A DNA stretch of 63,227 nt from Leucobacter sp. Ag1 (GCF_000980875.1 NZ_LAYO01000093.1:1-63227), one strand, 5' to 3'. Counted from the stretch's first letter, positions 52,200 through 61,456 are shown. Notes: generated by a model not told the origin, from the sequence alone. Program-made: numbers and translations.

Positions 52200-53190
52200 T
52201 GCAGTGCGGACCGCCGCCACCGTACCCGATGGTGCGGCCGGGAACGCCCACGATCTCCCGATCGGGGTAGATGCGCTGCAGTACCGCGAGCATGCCGGCA
52301 TCGTGCTCGTCCTCGCCGATGGGGACGATCACGGCGCCGTTCGCGAGGTAGTGGTTGGCGTAGGCCACCTGCCCCTCGGCGGGGACGTCGACCTCGAGCA
52401 CCTCGATCCGGCGCCCGCGCGCGTCCGGCCCGGCGGCGAGCGCCGCGAGGTTGGCGCGCGATCGCTCGTACTCGGTGGATGCCGGATCGCTCGGCACTTC
52501 GAGCAGGATCCGGCCGGGACCGACGAGCTGGGCGACGCCGTCGATGTGCCCGTCGGTGCCGGCGGGGCCCGTGTCGAGCGCGTGCCCGTAGGGCAGCCAG
52601 ACGACGCGTTCGGCCCCGAGGCCCGCGCGCAGTTCCTGCTCGATCTGTTCCCGGTTCAGCTCGGGGTTGCGGTTCGGGTTCAGCAGGCACTGCTCGGTGA
52701 CGTAGACCGTGCCCTCGCCGTCGACGAAGAACGCACCGCCCTCGAGCACGAACGAGGTGCGGAAGTGCGGCAGGCCGAAGTGGTCGGCGAGGCGCACCGC
52801 GAGCTGCGCGTCCTCCGCGTGCGGCCAGCGCTCGCCCCAGGCATTGAAGCGGAAGTCCATCACGGCGAACTCGCCGGTCTCGTCATTGCGGAGGAAGATC
52901 GGGCCGCTGTCGCGGGCCCACGAGTCGTCGACGGGCACTTCGATGGGTTCGACCCCGGGGCCGCAGGCGGCGCGCACCTCGTCGGCGAGCCCGGGCGGGC
53001 ACACCATGAACACGGGTTCGAACCGCGCGACGGCGTTCGCGACCGCCGCGTAGTCGCGCTTCGCGGCGGCGAGCTGCGATCCCCACAGCTGCTTTCGGAA
53101 CGGCCACACCATGATGCAGCCGTCGTGCGGTTCCCACTCGGCGGGCATGGCGAATCCGGCCGCGGCCGGGGTGCTCTGGATCTCGGTCAT
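52156..53190 (-). CDS. aguA: Agmatine deiminase
   Basis: 344 residues. Family motifs: PAEWEPHDGCIMVWPF at the start, DDSWARDSGPIF (catalytic Asp), VLEGGAFFVDGEGT, GTDGHIDG (His), and nucleophile Cys330 in GGGGPHCITQQIP. It converts agmatine to N-carbamoylputrescine and ammonia, first step of the agmatine route to putrescine. GTG 53196, ATG 53193 and ATG 53190 are possible starts; 53190 has the best spacing from TTTGGAG. It is preceded by two copies of a 16-bp operator shared with the peptide importer. No N-carbamoylputrescine hydrolase gene is present here. Confidence 0.95.
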   Translation of the reverse strand: MTEIQSTPAAAGFAMPAEWEPHDGCIMVWPFRKQLWGSQLAAAKRDYAAVANAVARFEPVFMVCPPGLADEVRAACGPGVEPIEVPVDDSWARDSGPIFLRNDETGEFAVMDFRFNAWGERWPHAEDAQLAVRLADHFGLPHFRTSFVLEGGAFFVDGEGTVYVTEQCLLNPNRNPELNREQIEQELRAGLGAERVVWLPYGHALDTGPAGTDGHIDGVAQLVGPGRILLEVPSDPASTEYERSRANLAALAAGPDARGRRIEVLEVDVPAEGQVAYANHYLANGAVIVPIGEDEHDAGMLAVLQRIYPDREIVGVPGRTIGYGGGGPHCITQQIPAGILSPRG

Positions 53191-53203
53191 CATCACTCCA
53201 AAA

Positions 53204-53237
53204 TTTGGTTCTCAACAAAGTTTTGCTGAAAACCAAA
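53204..53237 (-). promoter_or_regulatory. Two operator copies upstream of aguA
   Basis: TTTGGTTCTCAACAAA at 53204-53219 (plus) and TTTGGTTTTCAGCAAA on the minus strand at 53237-53222, back to back 18 bp apart. They match two copies before the importer operon. Confidence 0.75.
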
Positions 53238-53380
53238 TATTGCGCAAGCCCCGATCGCTCGCCGAGCACCGGATATCGAGCGGGGGCCGGACGATGCCGC
53301 GGGGAGGATCCGGAAGAAGTTGGATATCCGGCGGAAGAAGGCCGCCAGGAACCGTCGGGAACGGCCGGGAGCCGCAGGGA

Positions 53381-53983
53381 TCAGGCGTCGCGCAGGCCGA
53401 GCAGTGCGGCGACCGCCGCGTCGGCGATAGCCCGGATGCGCTCGGGGCCGTACCCGGGCGCCTCCAGCACGAGCTGGATGGAGAGCCCGTCGAGCATGCT
53501 CGCGATCGCGGCCGCAGTCGCGTCGGGGTCCTCGGCGCGGAAACTGCCCGCGGCGATGCCCTCGTCGATCACCTGGCGCAGCAGCGCACGCCACTCGCCG
53601 TCGAGCGCGTGGTGCGACTCGGTGATCTCGGGGTGCAGCGCGGCACCGGCCCAGACCTGGAACCAGAGCAGCCAGCCCGGATCCCGCACCCGGTCGGCGA
53701 GCGACAGGTCGATCAGCGTGCGCAGGCGATCCTCGGGGCGCTCCAGGCGCGCGAGCGCCGCGCGGGCGTCCTCGATGAGCCGGCGCTCGCTCATCTCGAT
53801 CGCGCGCCGCAGCAGCTCCGACTTCGAGGGGAAGTAGTAGCTCAGATGGCCGGCGGTCATGCCCGCGCGCTTCGCGATGTCCGACAGGCGGACCTCCGAG
53901 AAACCGAGTTCGGCGAAGGACTCGATGGCCGCTTCGAGCAGCGCGCGCTCGCGGCTCTCCCGATTCGTCTCCCGTGCTCCCAC
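53381..53983 (-). CDS. TetR-family regulator, probable controller of aguA and the importer
   Basis: 200 residues from a GTG with GGAG before it. N-terminal HTH (FSEVRLSDIAKRAGMTAGHLSYYFPSKSELL) and helical effector domain with many Arg/Glu. It is 44 nt downstream of the importer's last gene and ahead of aguA, all in one direction, and the two flanking promoters share the TTTGGTT-type operator, which makes it the obvious regulator of both. The signal may be a polyamine or arginine derivative (inference). Confidence 0.9.
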   Translation of the reverse strand: MGARETNRESRERALLEAAIESFAELGFSEVRLSDIAKRAGMTAGHLSYYFPSKSELLRRAIEMSERRLIEDARAALARLERPEDRLRTLIDLSLADRVRDPGWLLWFQVWAGAALHPEITESHHALDGEWRALLRQVIDEGIAAGSFRAEDPDATAAAIASMLDGLSIQLVLEAPGYGPERIRAIADAAVAALLGLRDA

Positions 53984-54027
53984 GGCTCCACAATACCGAT
54001 CCGCGCCCGACGCCCCGCCACCCGCCG

Positions 54028-54807
54028 TCACACGGCGGGGAGCCTCGGGGCCGACTCGAGCAACCGGCGCGAATACGCGTGCCGGGGCCCCGCGAAGAAC
54101 GCCTCCGTCCCGCTCTCCTCGACGATCTCGCCGGCGCTCATGATCACGAGCCGGTCGCTCACCTGCCGCACCACCGCGAGGTCGTGCGTGATGAACAGCA
54201 GGGTCAGCCCGAGCTCCTCCCGCAAGTCCCGCAGCAGGGTCAGGATCGAGGCCTGCACCGAGACGTCGAGCGCGGCTACGGATTCGTCCGCGATGAGGAT
54301 CTCGGGTTCCAGCGCGAGCGCCCGCGCGATCCCGACGCGCTGCTTCTGCCCGCCCGACAGGCGACCCGGCACCGCGTCGGCGAGCTCGCGCGGCAGGCCG
54401 ACCGCGTCGAGCAGTTCGAGCACCCGCCCCTCGCGCCGATCCGCCGGCACGATCCGGTGCACAGCCAGGAGCTCCGCGAGGGTCTGGCGCACCGTGCGCC
54501 GCGGGTTGAGCGACGAGGACGGATCCTGGAACACCATCTGGATCCGTCGCTGCAGCGATGTCGGCCGCCGCGCGGGCATCGGCTCACCGTCGAGCAGGAT
54601 CTCGCCGCTCGTGGGCGGCACCAGCCCGACGAGGAGCTTCGCCAGGGTCGATTTGCCGCAGCCGGACTCCCCCACGATCCCGACGGCCTCCCCGCGCTCG
54701 ATGCGCAGCTCGGCGCCCCGCAGCGCCTCGCGCTCGGTCCGGCGGAACAGGCCGGCGGGGACCGGATAGCTCTTGCGCAGCGCGCGGGTCTCGAGCAGTG
54801 CGATCAC
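54028..54807 (-). CDS. Oligo/dipeptide-type ABC transporter ATP-binding protein (OppF-like)
   Basis: 259 residues. Walker A GESGCGKST, signature LSGGQKQRV, Walker B ILIADESVAALD, H-loop His in FITHDLAVV. Sequence order and the lead RALRKSYPVPAGLFRRTEREAL are OppF/DppF type. GTG 54807 overlaps the stop of the OppD-like gene (GTGA). Last gene of the importer, 44 nt before tetR. Confidence 0.93.
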   Translation of the reverse strand: MIALLETRALRKSYPVPAGLFRRTEREALRGAELRIERGEAVGIVGESGCGKSTLAKLLVGLVPPTSGEILLDGEPMPARRPTSLQRRIQMVFQDPSSSLNPRRTVRQTLAELLAVHRIVPADRREGRVLELLDAVGLPRELADAVPGRLSGGQKQRVGIARALALEPEILIADESVAALDVSVQASILTLLRDLREELGLTLLFITHDLAVVRQVSDRLVIMSAGEIVEESGTEAFFAGPRHAYSRRLLESAPRLPAV

Positions 54808-55790
54808 GAGAACACTCCTTCCCCGGCTCCGGGCCGGATGCATGCGGTCGTTCGGTCAGCCCCGACGGCGCGCAGCTCGGTCCGGGCCGAGCGGCAGGCG
54901 TCGTCGGCGAACCGGCAGCGCGCGGCGAAGCGGCAGCCGTCGGGGAACGCCCGCGGATCGGGCGGCGTCCCGGGGATGGGCAGCAGGCGATCCTGCCGGT
55001 GGTCGAGCGCGGGCGCCGCCGCGAGCAACGCCGCCGTGTAGGGGTGCGCGGGTCCGGCGAGGATCTCGCCGAGCGGACCCTGTTCGACGATCTCGCCCGC
55101 GTACATGACCGCTACCCGATCGCACAGCTGCGCGACGACACTCAGATCGTGCGAGACGAAGACGAGCGCGAGACCGCGCTCGCGCCGCAACCGGTCGAGC
55201 AGGGCGAGGATCTGCGCCTGCACGGTGACATCGAGCGCCGTGGTCGGCTCGTCGCAGAACAGCACGTCGGGCTCGGCGGCGAGCGCGACGGCGATCATGA
55301 CGCGCTGCCGGAGCCCGCCCGAGAGCTCGTGCGGCCAGTCCCGCGCCCGCTGCTCCGGCTCGGGGACGCCGACCTGCGCGAGCAAGTCCACCGCGAGCGC
55401 CCGGGCCGCGCGCGGTCGCACTCCCCGGGCCCGCGCGGCCTCCGCGATGGCGTCGCCGACCCGCATCGTCGGGTTCAGCGCCGAGAGCGGCTCCTGGAAG
55501 ACGAGCGCGGCGCGCGCCGGGACGCGCGATCCATCGGCGGCGACGGTCTCGAGCGCGACGGTTCCGCCTCGGCTCCCGCCCTCCGGCAGCACGTCGAGCA
55601 GGGCGCGCATGGTGAGGCTCTTGCCGCTGCCGGACTCGCCGACGAGTCCGAGCGCCTCGCCGCGGCGCACCCGCAGGTCGATCCCGCGCACCGGAACGAT
55701 GGTGCCGGATTCGAGCGCAAGGCGGACGGAGAGCCTCCGCGCGTCGAGCACGGTCGGGGCTGCGGGTTCGGTGCGCACGACGGCGGTCAT
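54804..55790 (-). CDS. Oligo/dipeptide-type ABC transporter ATP-binding protein (OppD-like)
   Basis: 328 residues. Walker A GESGSGKS, signature LSGGLRQRV, Walker B VLFCDEPTTALDV, H-loop His in FVSHDLSVV, and the OppD-specific C-terminal cysteine cluster (RFAARCRFADDACRS). The ATG at 55790 overlaps the permease stop (ATGA). Pairs with the OppF-like ATPase. Confidence 0.94.
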   Translation of the reverse strand: MTAVVRTEPAAPTVLDARRLSVRLALESGTIVPVRGIDLRVRRGEALGLVGESGSGKSLTMRALLDVLPEGGSRGGTVALETVAADGSRVPARAALVFQEPLSALNPTMRVGDAIAEAARARGVRPRAARALAVDLLAQVGVPEPEQRARDWPHELSGGLRQRVMIAVALAAEPDVLFCDEPTTALDVTVQAQILALLDRLRRERGLALVFVSHDLSVVAQLCDRVAVMYAGEIVEQGPLGEILAGPAHPYTAALLAAAPALDHRQDRLLPIPGTPPDPRAFPDGCRFAARCRFADDACRSARTELRAVGADRTTACIRPGAGEGVFS

Positions 55791-56677
55791 CGGGTCCTCC
55801 TCGAGTTCAGGCCCTCGGCAGCGAGGGAGAGGCCGACGCCGAACACGAAGACGGCGAGGCCGGGCACGGTGGCGAGCCACCACTGCTCCCGCAGGTAGGG
55901 CTTGCCCTGGGCGATCATGGCGCCCCACTCGGCGGTGGGCGGCTCGACGCCGAGCCCCAGGAACGACAGCGCGGCGAGGCCGAGGGTCGCCCCGATGATG
56001 TCGGCCGGCAGATAGAGCACGGCCTGCTGCAGCGAGTTCGGCAGCACGTGCCGCCAGAGCACCCGGCGGTCGCCGAGGCCCGCGACCCGGGCCGCCTGCA
56101 CGAAGTCCTGCTCGCGCACCCGCAGCACCTCGGTGCGCACCAGCCGGGCGTACGCCACCCACGAGACGAGGGTGAACGAGATCAGGATCGACACCGGTCC
56201 CTGCCCGAAGACGAACACGAGCGCGATGATGAGGATGTAGCTCGGGAACGCCTGCACCACGTCCGACAGCCGCATGATGAGCGCGTCGGCCCAGCCGCCG
56301 AAGTAGCCGGCGATCGCGCCCAGCGCGGTGCCCGCCACCGCGGGCAGCAGCGCGCCGAGCAGGCCGATGCCGAGGTCCACCCGCGCCGCGAAGATGAGGC
56401 GGCTGAGTACGTCGCGCCCGAGCTCGTCGGTGCCGAGCCAGTGCGCAGGGCTCGGCGGCGCGAGGATGTTCAGCACGTCCTGCTCGTTCGGGCCGTGCGG
56501 CGCGATCAGCGGGGCGGCGAGCGCGACGAGGACGAATAGGGCGACGATCGAGCCGCCGATGAGCAGTCCCGGATTCAGCCGGTGCCGCACGGCTCGCTCG
56601 CCCGGTTTCGCGGGCATCGCGGTCGTCAGCGCCTCGGTGCGCGGGAAGACGCTGGTCGGACGTGTGGGTTCGGACAT
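55787..56677 (-). CDS. Peptide-type ABC transporter permease (OppC-like)
   Basis: 296 residues. Six membrane helices; the OppC start domain (LAPPSPAHWLGTDELGRDVLSRLIFAAR) and the EAA loop region (ARVAGLGDRRVLWRHVLPNSL) are present. The ATG at 56677 shares its A with the stop of the OppB-like gene (TGATG). Forms the channel with OppB. Confidence 0.94.
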   Translation of the reverse strand: MSEPTRPTSVFPRTEALTTAMPAKPGERAVRHRLNPGLLIGGSIVALFVLVALAAPLIAPHGPNEQDVLNILAPPSPAHWLGTDELGRDVLSRLIFAARVDLGIGLLGALLPAVAGTALGAIAGYFGGWADALIMRLSDVVQAFPSYILIIALVFVFGQGPVSILISFTLVSWVAYARLVRTEVLRVREQDFVQAARVAGLGDRRVLWRHVLPNSLQQAVLYLPADIIGATLGLAALSFLGLGVEPPTAEWGAMIAQGKPYLREQWWLATVPGLAVFVFGVGLSLAAEGLNSRRTR

Positions 56678-57621
56678 CAGGATTCCACCTTCACGCGGGG
56701 ATCGAGCGCGGCGTTGACGACGTCGGCGATGAGATAGACGAGCACCACGATGACGGCGAACAGCAGGGTGTAGCCCTGGATCGCCGGGATGTCCCGCTGC
56801 TTCGCGGCGAGCACGATCCCCTGCCCCACGCCCGGCAGGGCGAAGGTGCTCTCGATCACGACGGCGTCGAAGAGCAGGAACCCGATGTTGAGCGCGAACA
56901 GCGAAACGCTCGGCGCCGCGGCGTTGCGGAGCACGAAGTGCCGCATGGTGCGGGATCGGCTGACGCCGAGGGTGCGCGCGAGCGTGACGAAGTCGCGCTC
57001 TCGGGTCTCGAGGATGCTCTCGCGCAGGCTGCGGATCTGCAGCGGCGCCACCGTGATCGCCAGGGTGACCGCCGGCAGGATCAGCGAGCGGAGATGATCC
57101 CCCGGGGTCTCGCCGATGCCCCCGGCGGGGAACCACCCGGTGGGCAGCGCGATCACGAGCACGAGCACGATGCCGATCCAGAAGGAGGGCAGCGCGAGGC
57201 CGCCTATCTCGAGGGTCGACACGACCGCCCGGGCGGCCCCGCCGCGACGGCGGGAGGTGAGGATCGCGACGGGGATCGACACGAGGAGCGAGATGAGGAG
57301 CCCGAGGCCGAGGAGCCCCGCGGTGACGGGGAAACGGTCCGCGATCATGCCCGCGACGGGTTCGCCCGACTTGAACGACATGCCGAGATCGCCGCGCGCC
57401 ACCCCGAAGAGGTAGTCGAGGAACTGCACCAGGACGGGCCGGTCGAGCCCCATCTCGGTGCGCACCCGCGCGACGTCCTCAGCCGAGGCCCGGAGGCCGA
57501 CGACCTGGCGCGCGGGGTCGCCGGGCGTGATCTGCAGGATCAGGAAGACGAGGAGGACGATGGCGACGAGCAGCGGCACCGCGAAGATCAGCCGCCGCCC
57601 GACGAAGGCGAACCGGTTCAT
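56677..57621 (-). CDS. Peptide-type ABC transporter permease (OppB-like)
   Basis: 314 residues. Starts MNRFAFVGRRLIFAVPLL and has the OppB/DppB features: LQITPGDPARQVVGLRA, LDYLFGVARGDLGMSF, and the EAA region ARTLGVSRSRTMRHFVLRNAA. ATG overlaps the stop of the binding-protein gene. Confidence 0.94.
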   Translation of the reverse strand: MNRFAFVGRRLIFAVPLLVAIVLLVFLILQITPGDPARQVVGLRASAEDVARVRTEMGLDRPVLVQFLDYLFGVARGDLGMSFKSGEPVAGMIADRFPVTAGLLGLGLLISLLVSIPVAILTSRRRGGAARAVVSTLEIGGLALPSFWIGIVLVLVIALPTGWFPAGGIGETPGDHLRSLILPAVTLAITVAPLQIRSLRESILETRERDFVTLARTLGVSRSRTMRHFVLRNAAAPSVSLFALNIGFLLFDAVVIESTFALPGVGQGIVLAAKQRDIPAIQGYTLLFAVIVVLVYLIADVVNAALDPRVKVES

Positions 57622-59123
57622 CTGCGCCCCACCTCGATCGTGTCCAGCGCATACATGCCCCACGGCGTCGGCGCGAAGCCCGAGACGTTCGACTTCACCG
57701 CGTGCTGCACGCTGTACTGGGCCAGGTTGATCGCCGGCAGCTCCTCCACGGCCGCGTCCTGCACGGCCGCGACGATGCGCTCCCGCTCCGCCGGATCGGC
57801 CGTCCGCCGATACTCGTCGATCCGGCCGAGCAGCGGGCCCGTGTCGAGGCCCGAGAACAGCCAGGACGTCCCCGTGAACCAGCTCATCGGATCGACCACG
57901 TCGGGCGAGACCGCGCCGAACGACCAGAGCACCATGTCGGCGTCGTGCCCGTATGCACGATCGATGAAGGTCCCCGTTTCGAGCCCGCTGAGCTTGAGCC
58001 GCACGCCGACCTGCTCGAACCCGGCCTGCAGGATCTGCGCGATCAGCACATCGGTGCTGTTGGACGCGTCGTAGATGACCTCGTACGACAGGTCCTTCGC
58101 CCCGGCCTTCCGCAGCAGCTCGCGCGCGAGTGCGGGATCGTGCTTCGGCATCGGCACGGTCGGCGGCACGACTCCCGGCAGACTCGGCGGCAGGATCCCC
58201 GACGGCGCCGAGGCCTTGCCCCGGAAGGCGCCGATCCGGATCGCGTCGGAGTCGATCGCGTGCGCGAGGGCCTCGCGCACGCGCCGGTCCCCGAGGCCCC
58301 GGCTCGCGCGGTTGAGGCTCAGGTGCTCGACCTGGCTGGGCGCGAGCGTGCGCAGCTCATCGCCGAAGCGCGAGGCCTCGAGCGGCGAGACGTACTCGAC
58401 GATGTCGAGCTGCCCGGCTTCGAACATGGTCTCGGCATCCTCCTCGAACACGTCGATCACCACGCGATCGACGTGGGGCCGACCGGGCAGGTAGTAGTGC
58501 GGGCTGCGGGTCAGCACGATCCGACCGCCCGGCGACCAGCGATCCACTTCGAACGGCCCAGCGCCCACCGGCTTCGCGAAGAACTGCCGGGCGGTGCGCC
58601 CGCCGAAGCCCTTCGGATAGATCGCGGACGAGGACCAGGTCATGAACACCGGGAACGACGCGTCGGGACTGCTCAGGTCGAAGCGCACCGTGCGGGCATC
58701 GGGGGTCTCGACGCGCGCGATCTGCGCGTACATCCCGCCGTAGTTCGGGCCGGCCTTCCACTGCTGCACCGAGAAGGCGACGTCGGCCGAGGTGAGCGGG
58801 GATCCGTCGCTGAACCGCACGTCGTCCCGCAGGGTGAAGGTCCAACGACGCTTCGCCGGATCGCTCTCCCAGCGGATCGCGATGCCCGGGTCGATCGAGA
58901 CGCCGTCCGGGTTCAGCCGCAGCATGGGTTCGAGCACGGCCTGCAGCGTCTGGTAGCTGGCGTACGCCGAGGCCTTGTCGGGATCCCAGCCGTCGAACGA
59001 CTCGGCACGCGCGATCCGGAGCACCCGCTCACCGGTTCCCGCGGGCGCGCTGCAGCCGCTGGCGGCCAGCAGCGCGCTCAGCGCGAGCGCCGCGGCGATC
59101 AGCCTTCGAGGAAAGCGCATCAT
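57618..59123 (-). CDS. ABC transporter substrate-binding lipoprotein (family 5)
   Basis: 501 residues. Lipobox with Cys24 (LLAASGC). Then the family 5 (peptide/nickel/polyamine-analogue) fold: RWTFTLRDDVRFSDGSPLTSADVAFS, and PKHDPALARELLRKAG late in the chain. It captures the ligand outside and delivers it to the OppBC channel. First gene of a five-gene overlapping operon behind the 59138-59185 control region. Coregulation with agmatine deiminase suggests an arginine-rich peptide or polyamine-type ligand, but this is inference. Confidence 0.93.
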   Translation of the reverse strand: MMRFPRRLIAAALALSALLAASGCSAPAGTGERVLRIARAESFDGWDPDKASAYASYQTLQAVLEPMLRLNPDGVSIDPGIAIRWESDPAKRRWTFTLRDDVRFSDGSPLTSADVAFSVQQWKAGPNYGGMYAQIARVETPDARTVRFDLSSPDASFPVFMTWSSSAIYPKGFGGRTARQFFAKPVGAGPFEVDRWSPGGRIVLTRSPHYYLPGRPHVDRVVIDVFEEDAETMFEAGQLDIVEYVSPLEASRFGDELRTLAPSQVEHLSLNRASRGLGDRRVREALAHAIDSDAIRIGAFRGKASAPSGILPPSLPGVVPPTVPMPKHDPALARELLRKAGAKDLSYEVIYDASNSTDVLIAQILQAGFEQVGVRLKLSGLETGTFIDRAYGHDADMVLWSFGAVSPDVVDPMSWFTGTSWLFSGLDTGPLLGRIDEYRRTADPAERERIVAAVQDAAVEELPAINLAQYSVQHAVKSNVSGFAPTPWGMYALDTIEVGRR

Positions 59124-59137
59124 TGCCCCTTCGTTGA

Positions 59138-59185
59138 TTTGGTTTTCATCAAAGAAGTGTGCAGCATATTTTGGTTTTCGTCAAA
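59138..59185 (-). promoter_or_regulatory. Importer promoter framed by two operator copies
   Basis: TTTGGTTTTCATCAAA at 59138-59153 and TTTGGTTTTCGTCAAA at 59170-59185, centres 32 bp apart. Between and over them, minus strand: -35 TTGACG (59184-59179), 17 bp, -10 CACACT (59161-59156). A repressor on both sites would cover the promoter. Confidence 0.7.
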
Positions 59186-59315
59186 ACTTTTCACAGGGAC
59201 GCGACTCGGCGACCACCCCAGCCAATCCACAGGCCGATCTATCAGACAGACTCCGATCGTTGTTTTCTAGATATTTTGCGCCGCCGGCCCAACCCGACCC
59301 CCGAAGGAGGAGCGC

Positions 59316-60395
59316 ATGCACGCGCACTCGCCCGAGCCCGCCGCCGCCCGTACGCCGCTCGCCGCTCGCGCGGATGCCCCCGCCGCGCTTCCGGTGCTCC
59401 CGGCCTTCGCCGGTCTGACGCCGCTCACCTGGCGGCGCGCACGCCGCACCGACATCCGGCGCATCCACGCGCTCGTGGCCGAGGCCGGCCGGGTCGACCA
59501 CCCGCGCACCCGGTTCGCGAAGGACCAGATCGCCATCGGCCTCTCGGGAGCGCACTTCAGCCGTCGGACCGACTCGATGATCGCGCTCGGTCCCGACGGC
59601 ATGGCCATCGCATTCGGGACCGCCAAACACACCGAGGATCCGACGACCGAGGTCGAGGTGGCGCTCGAGGGCACGGTGCGCCCCGACCACCGCGGGCTCG
59701 GCATCGGCCGTGCGCTGCTCTCCTGGCAGGAGGCCCGCGCCCGCCAGATCCTCACCGAGACCGGCGGAGACCTGCCCGCCATCATCACCGTCGCGAGCCG
59801 CGAGGAGAACCCGCAGAACCAGGCGCTGTACGCATCGGCGGGTTTCGCGCCGGCGCGCTGGTGGCTCGAGCTCTGGCGCCCGCTGTCCGCCGAACTCCCG
59901 GCCACCGCCCTGCCCGCGGGCATCGCACTCGTCCCCTTCACCGCCCGCCGCTCGGAAGCGACCCGGGCGGCGGTGAACGACGCGTTCCGTGACCACTGGG
60001 GGACGCAGCCGATCACGCGCCGGGAATGGGAGGCGGGCGGACGGGCCTCGGCGTTCGCGCCGAAGCTGTCCCGCCTCGCGATCGCCGGAGGCGGCACGCT
60101 CTCCGACCCGAGCCGGGTCGTCGGTTTCGCGCTCAGCGACGTCGACCGCGACGCGTGGGCGGCGAACGGCGGCCCGTTCGGCGAGCTCGGCATGATCGGG
60201 GTGGTGCGCGATTGGCGCGGCCGCGGACTCTCCACGGCACTGATCGCGGACACGCTGCGGGCGTACCGCGGCGCCGGACTCGACCGGGCCATGCTCAACG
60301 TCGACGCCGAGAACCCCAGCGGAGCGCTCGGCATGTACGAACGCCTCGGATTCCGCGCCGAGGATCGCGCGGTCACCTTCGCGAAGCGGGTGTAG
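59316..60395 (+). CDS. Tandem GNAT-family acetyltransferase
   Basis: 359 residues, ATG behind AAGGAGG. Two GNAT domains: the first (about 35-190) with the acyl-CoA loop VRPDHRGLGIGRALLSW, the second (about 205-355) with VVRDWRGRGLSTALIAD and NPSGALGMYERLGF. Double-GNAT enzymes acetylate small molecules such as mycothiol precursors, but here the substrate is unknown. Divergent from the importer operon, so the 59138-59185 region may also affect it. Confidence 0.9.
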   Translation: MHAHSPEPAAARTPLAARADAPAALPVLPAFAGLTPLTWRRARRTDIRRIHALVAEAGRVDHPRTRFAKDQIAIGLSGAHFSRRTDSMIALGPDGMAIAFGTAKHTEDPTTEVEVALEGTVRPDHRGLGIGRALLSWQEARARQILTETGGDLPAIITVASREENPQNQALYASAGFAPARWWLELWRPLSAELPATALPAGIALVPFTARRSEATRAAVNDAFRDHWGTQPITRREWEAGGRASAFAPKLSRLAIAGGGTLSDPSRVVGFALSDVDRDAWAANGGPFGELGMIGVVRDWRGRGLSTALIADTLRAYRGAGLDRAMLNVDAENPSGALGMYERLGFRAEDRAVTFAKRV

Positions 60396-60464
60396 CGCGG
60401 CAGACGGACTTGAAGCGAGCGCGACGGCCCGGCGCGGGAGCAGCTCGGACCGCGCAGAAACGAG

Positions 60465-60491
60465 AAAACCCCCGGCCGAACCGGGGGTTTT
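60465..60491 (+). terminator. Rho-independent terminator after the GNAT gene
   Basis: 11-bp stem AAAACCCCCGG/CCGGGGGTTTT with a 5-nt loop, ending in T residues on both strands, so it may work in both directions (GNAT and the tRNA genes). Confidence 0.92.
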
Positions 60492-60504
60492 TCGTGACTC
60501 TCTG

Positions 60505-60578
60505 TAGCTGAGGCGGGGCTCGATCCCGCGACCTCACGATTATGAGTCGTGCGCTCTAACCAGCTGAGCTACTCAGCC
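60505..60578 (-). tRNA. tRNA-Met (CAT anticodon)
   Basis: 74 nt, CCA not encoded. Acceptor GGCTGAG with CTCAGCT (one G-T pair), anticodon loop CTCATAA, T-loop ATCGAGC. It has the features of elongator Met; a lysidine-type Ile tRNA is not excluded but less likely. Confidence 0.9.
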
Positions 60579-60581
60579 AAA

Positions 60582-60605
60582 CTGGCCCGCACGAATGCGG
60601 GCCAG
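60582..60605 (-). other. Hairpin between tRNA-Thr and tRNA-Met
   Basis: Perfect 10-bp stem with a TTCG loop on the minus strand, filling nearly the whole spacer between the two tRNAs. May be a processing signal or partial terminator. Confidence 0.75.
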
Positions 60606-60613
60606 AGAGTCAG

Positions 60614-60685
<72 letters not shown>

Positions 60686-60762
60686 GCGGCCACCTTGCGA
60701 TGACAACCGTTAGAGAATAGCACTGTTGGCGACGCGATGCGAAATCTGCTTGACTCGGGCGT

Positions 60763-61245
60763 GTGCGCACCACCCTGATCACTGTTTTTTCCCTGGTCCT
60801 GGGCCTGTGGATCACCCTCGCCCGCGTGTCGTTCGGACTCGTCGGGCCCGTCGCAGTCTGGCTCGGCCCGACGCTCGGACTCGCCTTCGTCTGGCTCTGG
60901 ATCTGGACCGCCCGGCGCATGACGCAGACCGTCGCCCGCGGCTACCGGATCCGCCCGCGCACCCGGGTCGCCCTGGCGCTCTCCGCCGTGTGCGCGATCG
61001 CCTTCGGCCTCACGGCGCCCGAGTACGCGGACGGCGCGTTCCGCACGCTCTTCGGCGAGCTCGGTGGCGCGGGCGCGAACGAGATGTCGATCGCGCTCTG
61101 CAACCCGTTCGGCATCATCGCGATCGCGTGCGCCGTCGCCGCCGTCGCGTTCGCCGCGGCCGATGGCCGCGACCCCCACCCCGAGGAGGACGAGGATCTG
61201 ATCGACGAGTCCGGCATGGTGCGGCACCCGCTCGCGGATCGCTGA
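60763..61245 (+). CDS. Small integral membrane protein, unknown family
   Basis: 160 residues from a GTG. Not recognised. About four helices (about 5-25, 30-50, 67-85, 112-133), a YRIRPRTR loop and an acidic tail (HPEEDEDLIDESGMV). It is a lone gene between tRNA genes. Confidence 0.7.
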   Translation: MRTTLITVFSLVLGLWITLARVSFGLVGPVAVWLGPTLGLAFVWLWIWTARRMTQTVARGYRIRPRTRVALALSAVCAIAFGLTAPEYADGAFRTLFGELGGAGANEMSIALCNPFGIIAIACAVAAVAFAAADGRDPHPEEDEDLIDESGMVRHPLADR

Positions 61246-61361
61246 GGCGGCGACACCCGGGCGCCCCGAGGCCCGGATCCTCGGACCCGCGGGTGACCCG
61301 TGTCAGCAAGTCGACCGAGAACCGGCTAGTATGGAAAAGCTGGCTGCTCGCAGTCGGCGCT

Positions 61362-61449
61362 GGAGGATTCGCCTAGCGGCCTATGGCGCACGCCTGGAAC
61401 GCGTGTTGGGTTCACGCCCTCGGGGGTTCAAATCCCCCATCCTCCGCCA
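61362..61449 (+). tRNA. tRNA-Ser (GGA anticodon)
   Basis: 88 nt with encoded CCA. Acceptor GGAGGAT/ATCCTCC, anticodon loop CTGGAAC, long variable arm typical of Ser, T-loop TTCAAAT. Confidence 0.95.
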
Positions 61450-61456
61450 TCAACGC

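Noticed and set aside
53238-53380. Terminator after the tetR gene
   Set aside because: Several short GC-rich repeats but no convincing stem with a tail.
60505-60578. Initiator tRNA-fMet
   Set aside because: The first acceptor pair G-T and lack of three G-C pairs in the anticodon stem do not fit an initiator tRNA; elongator Met is preferred.
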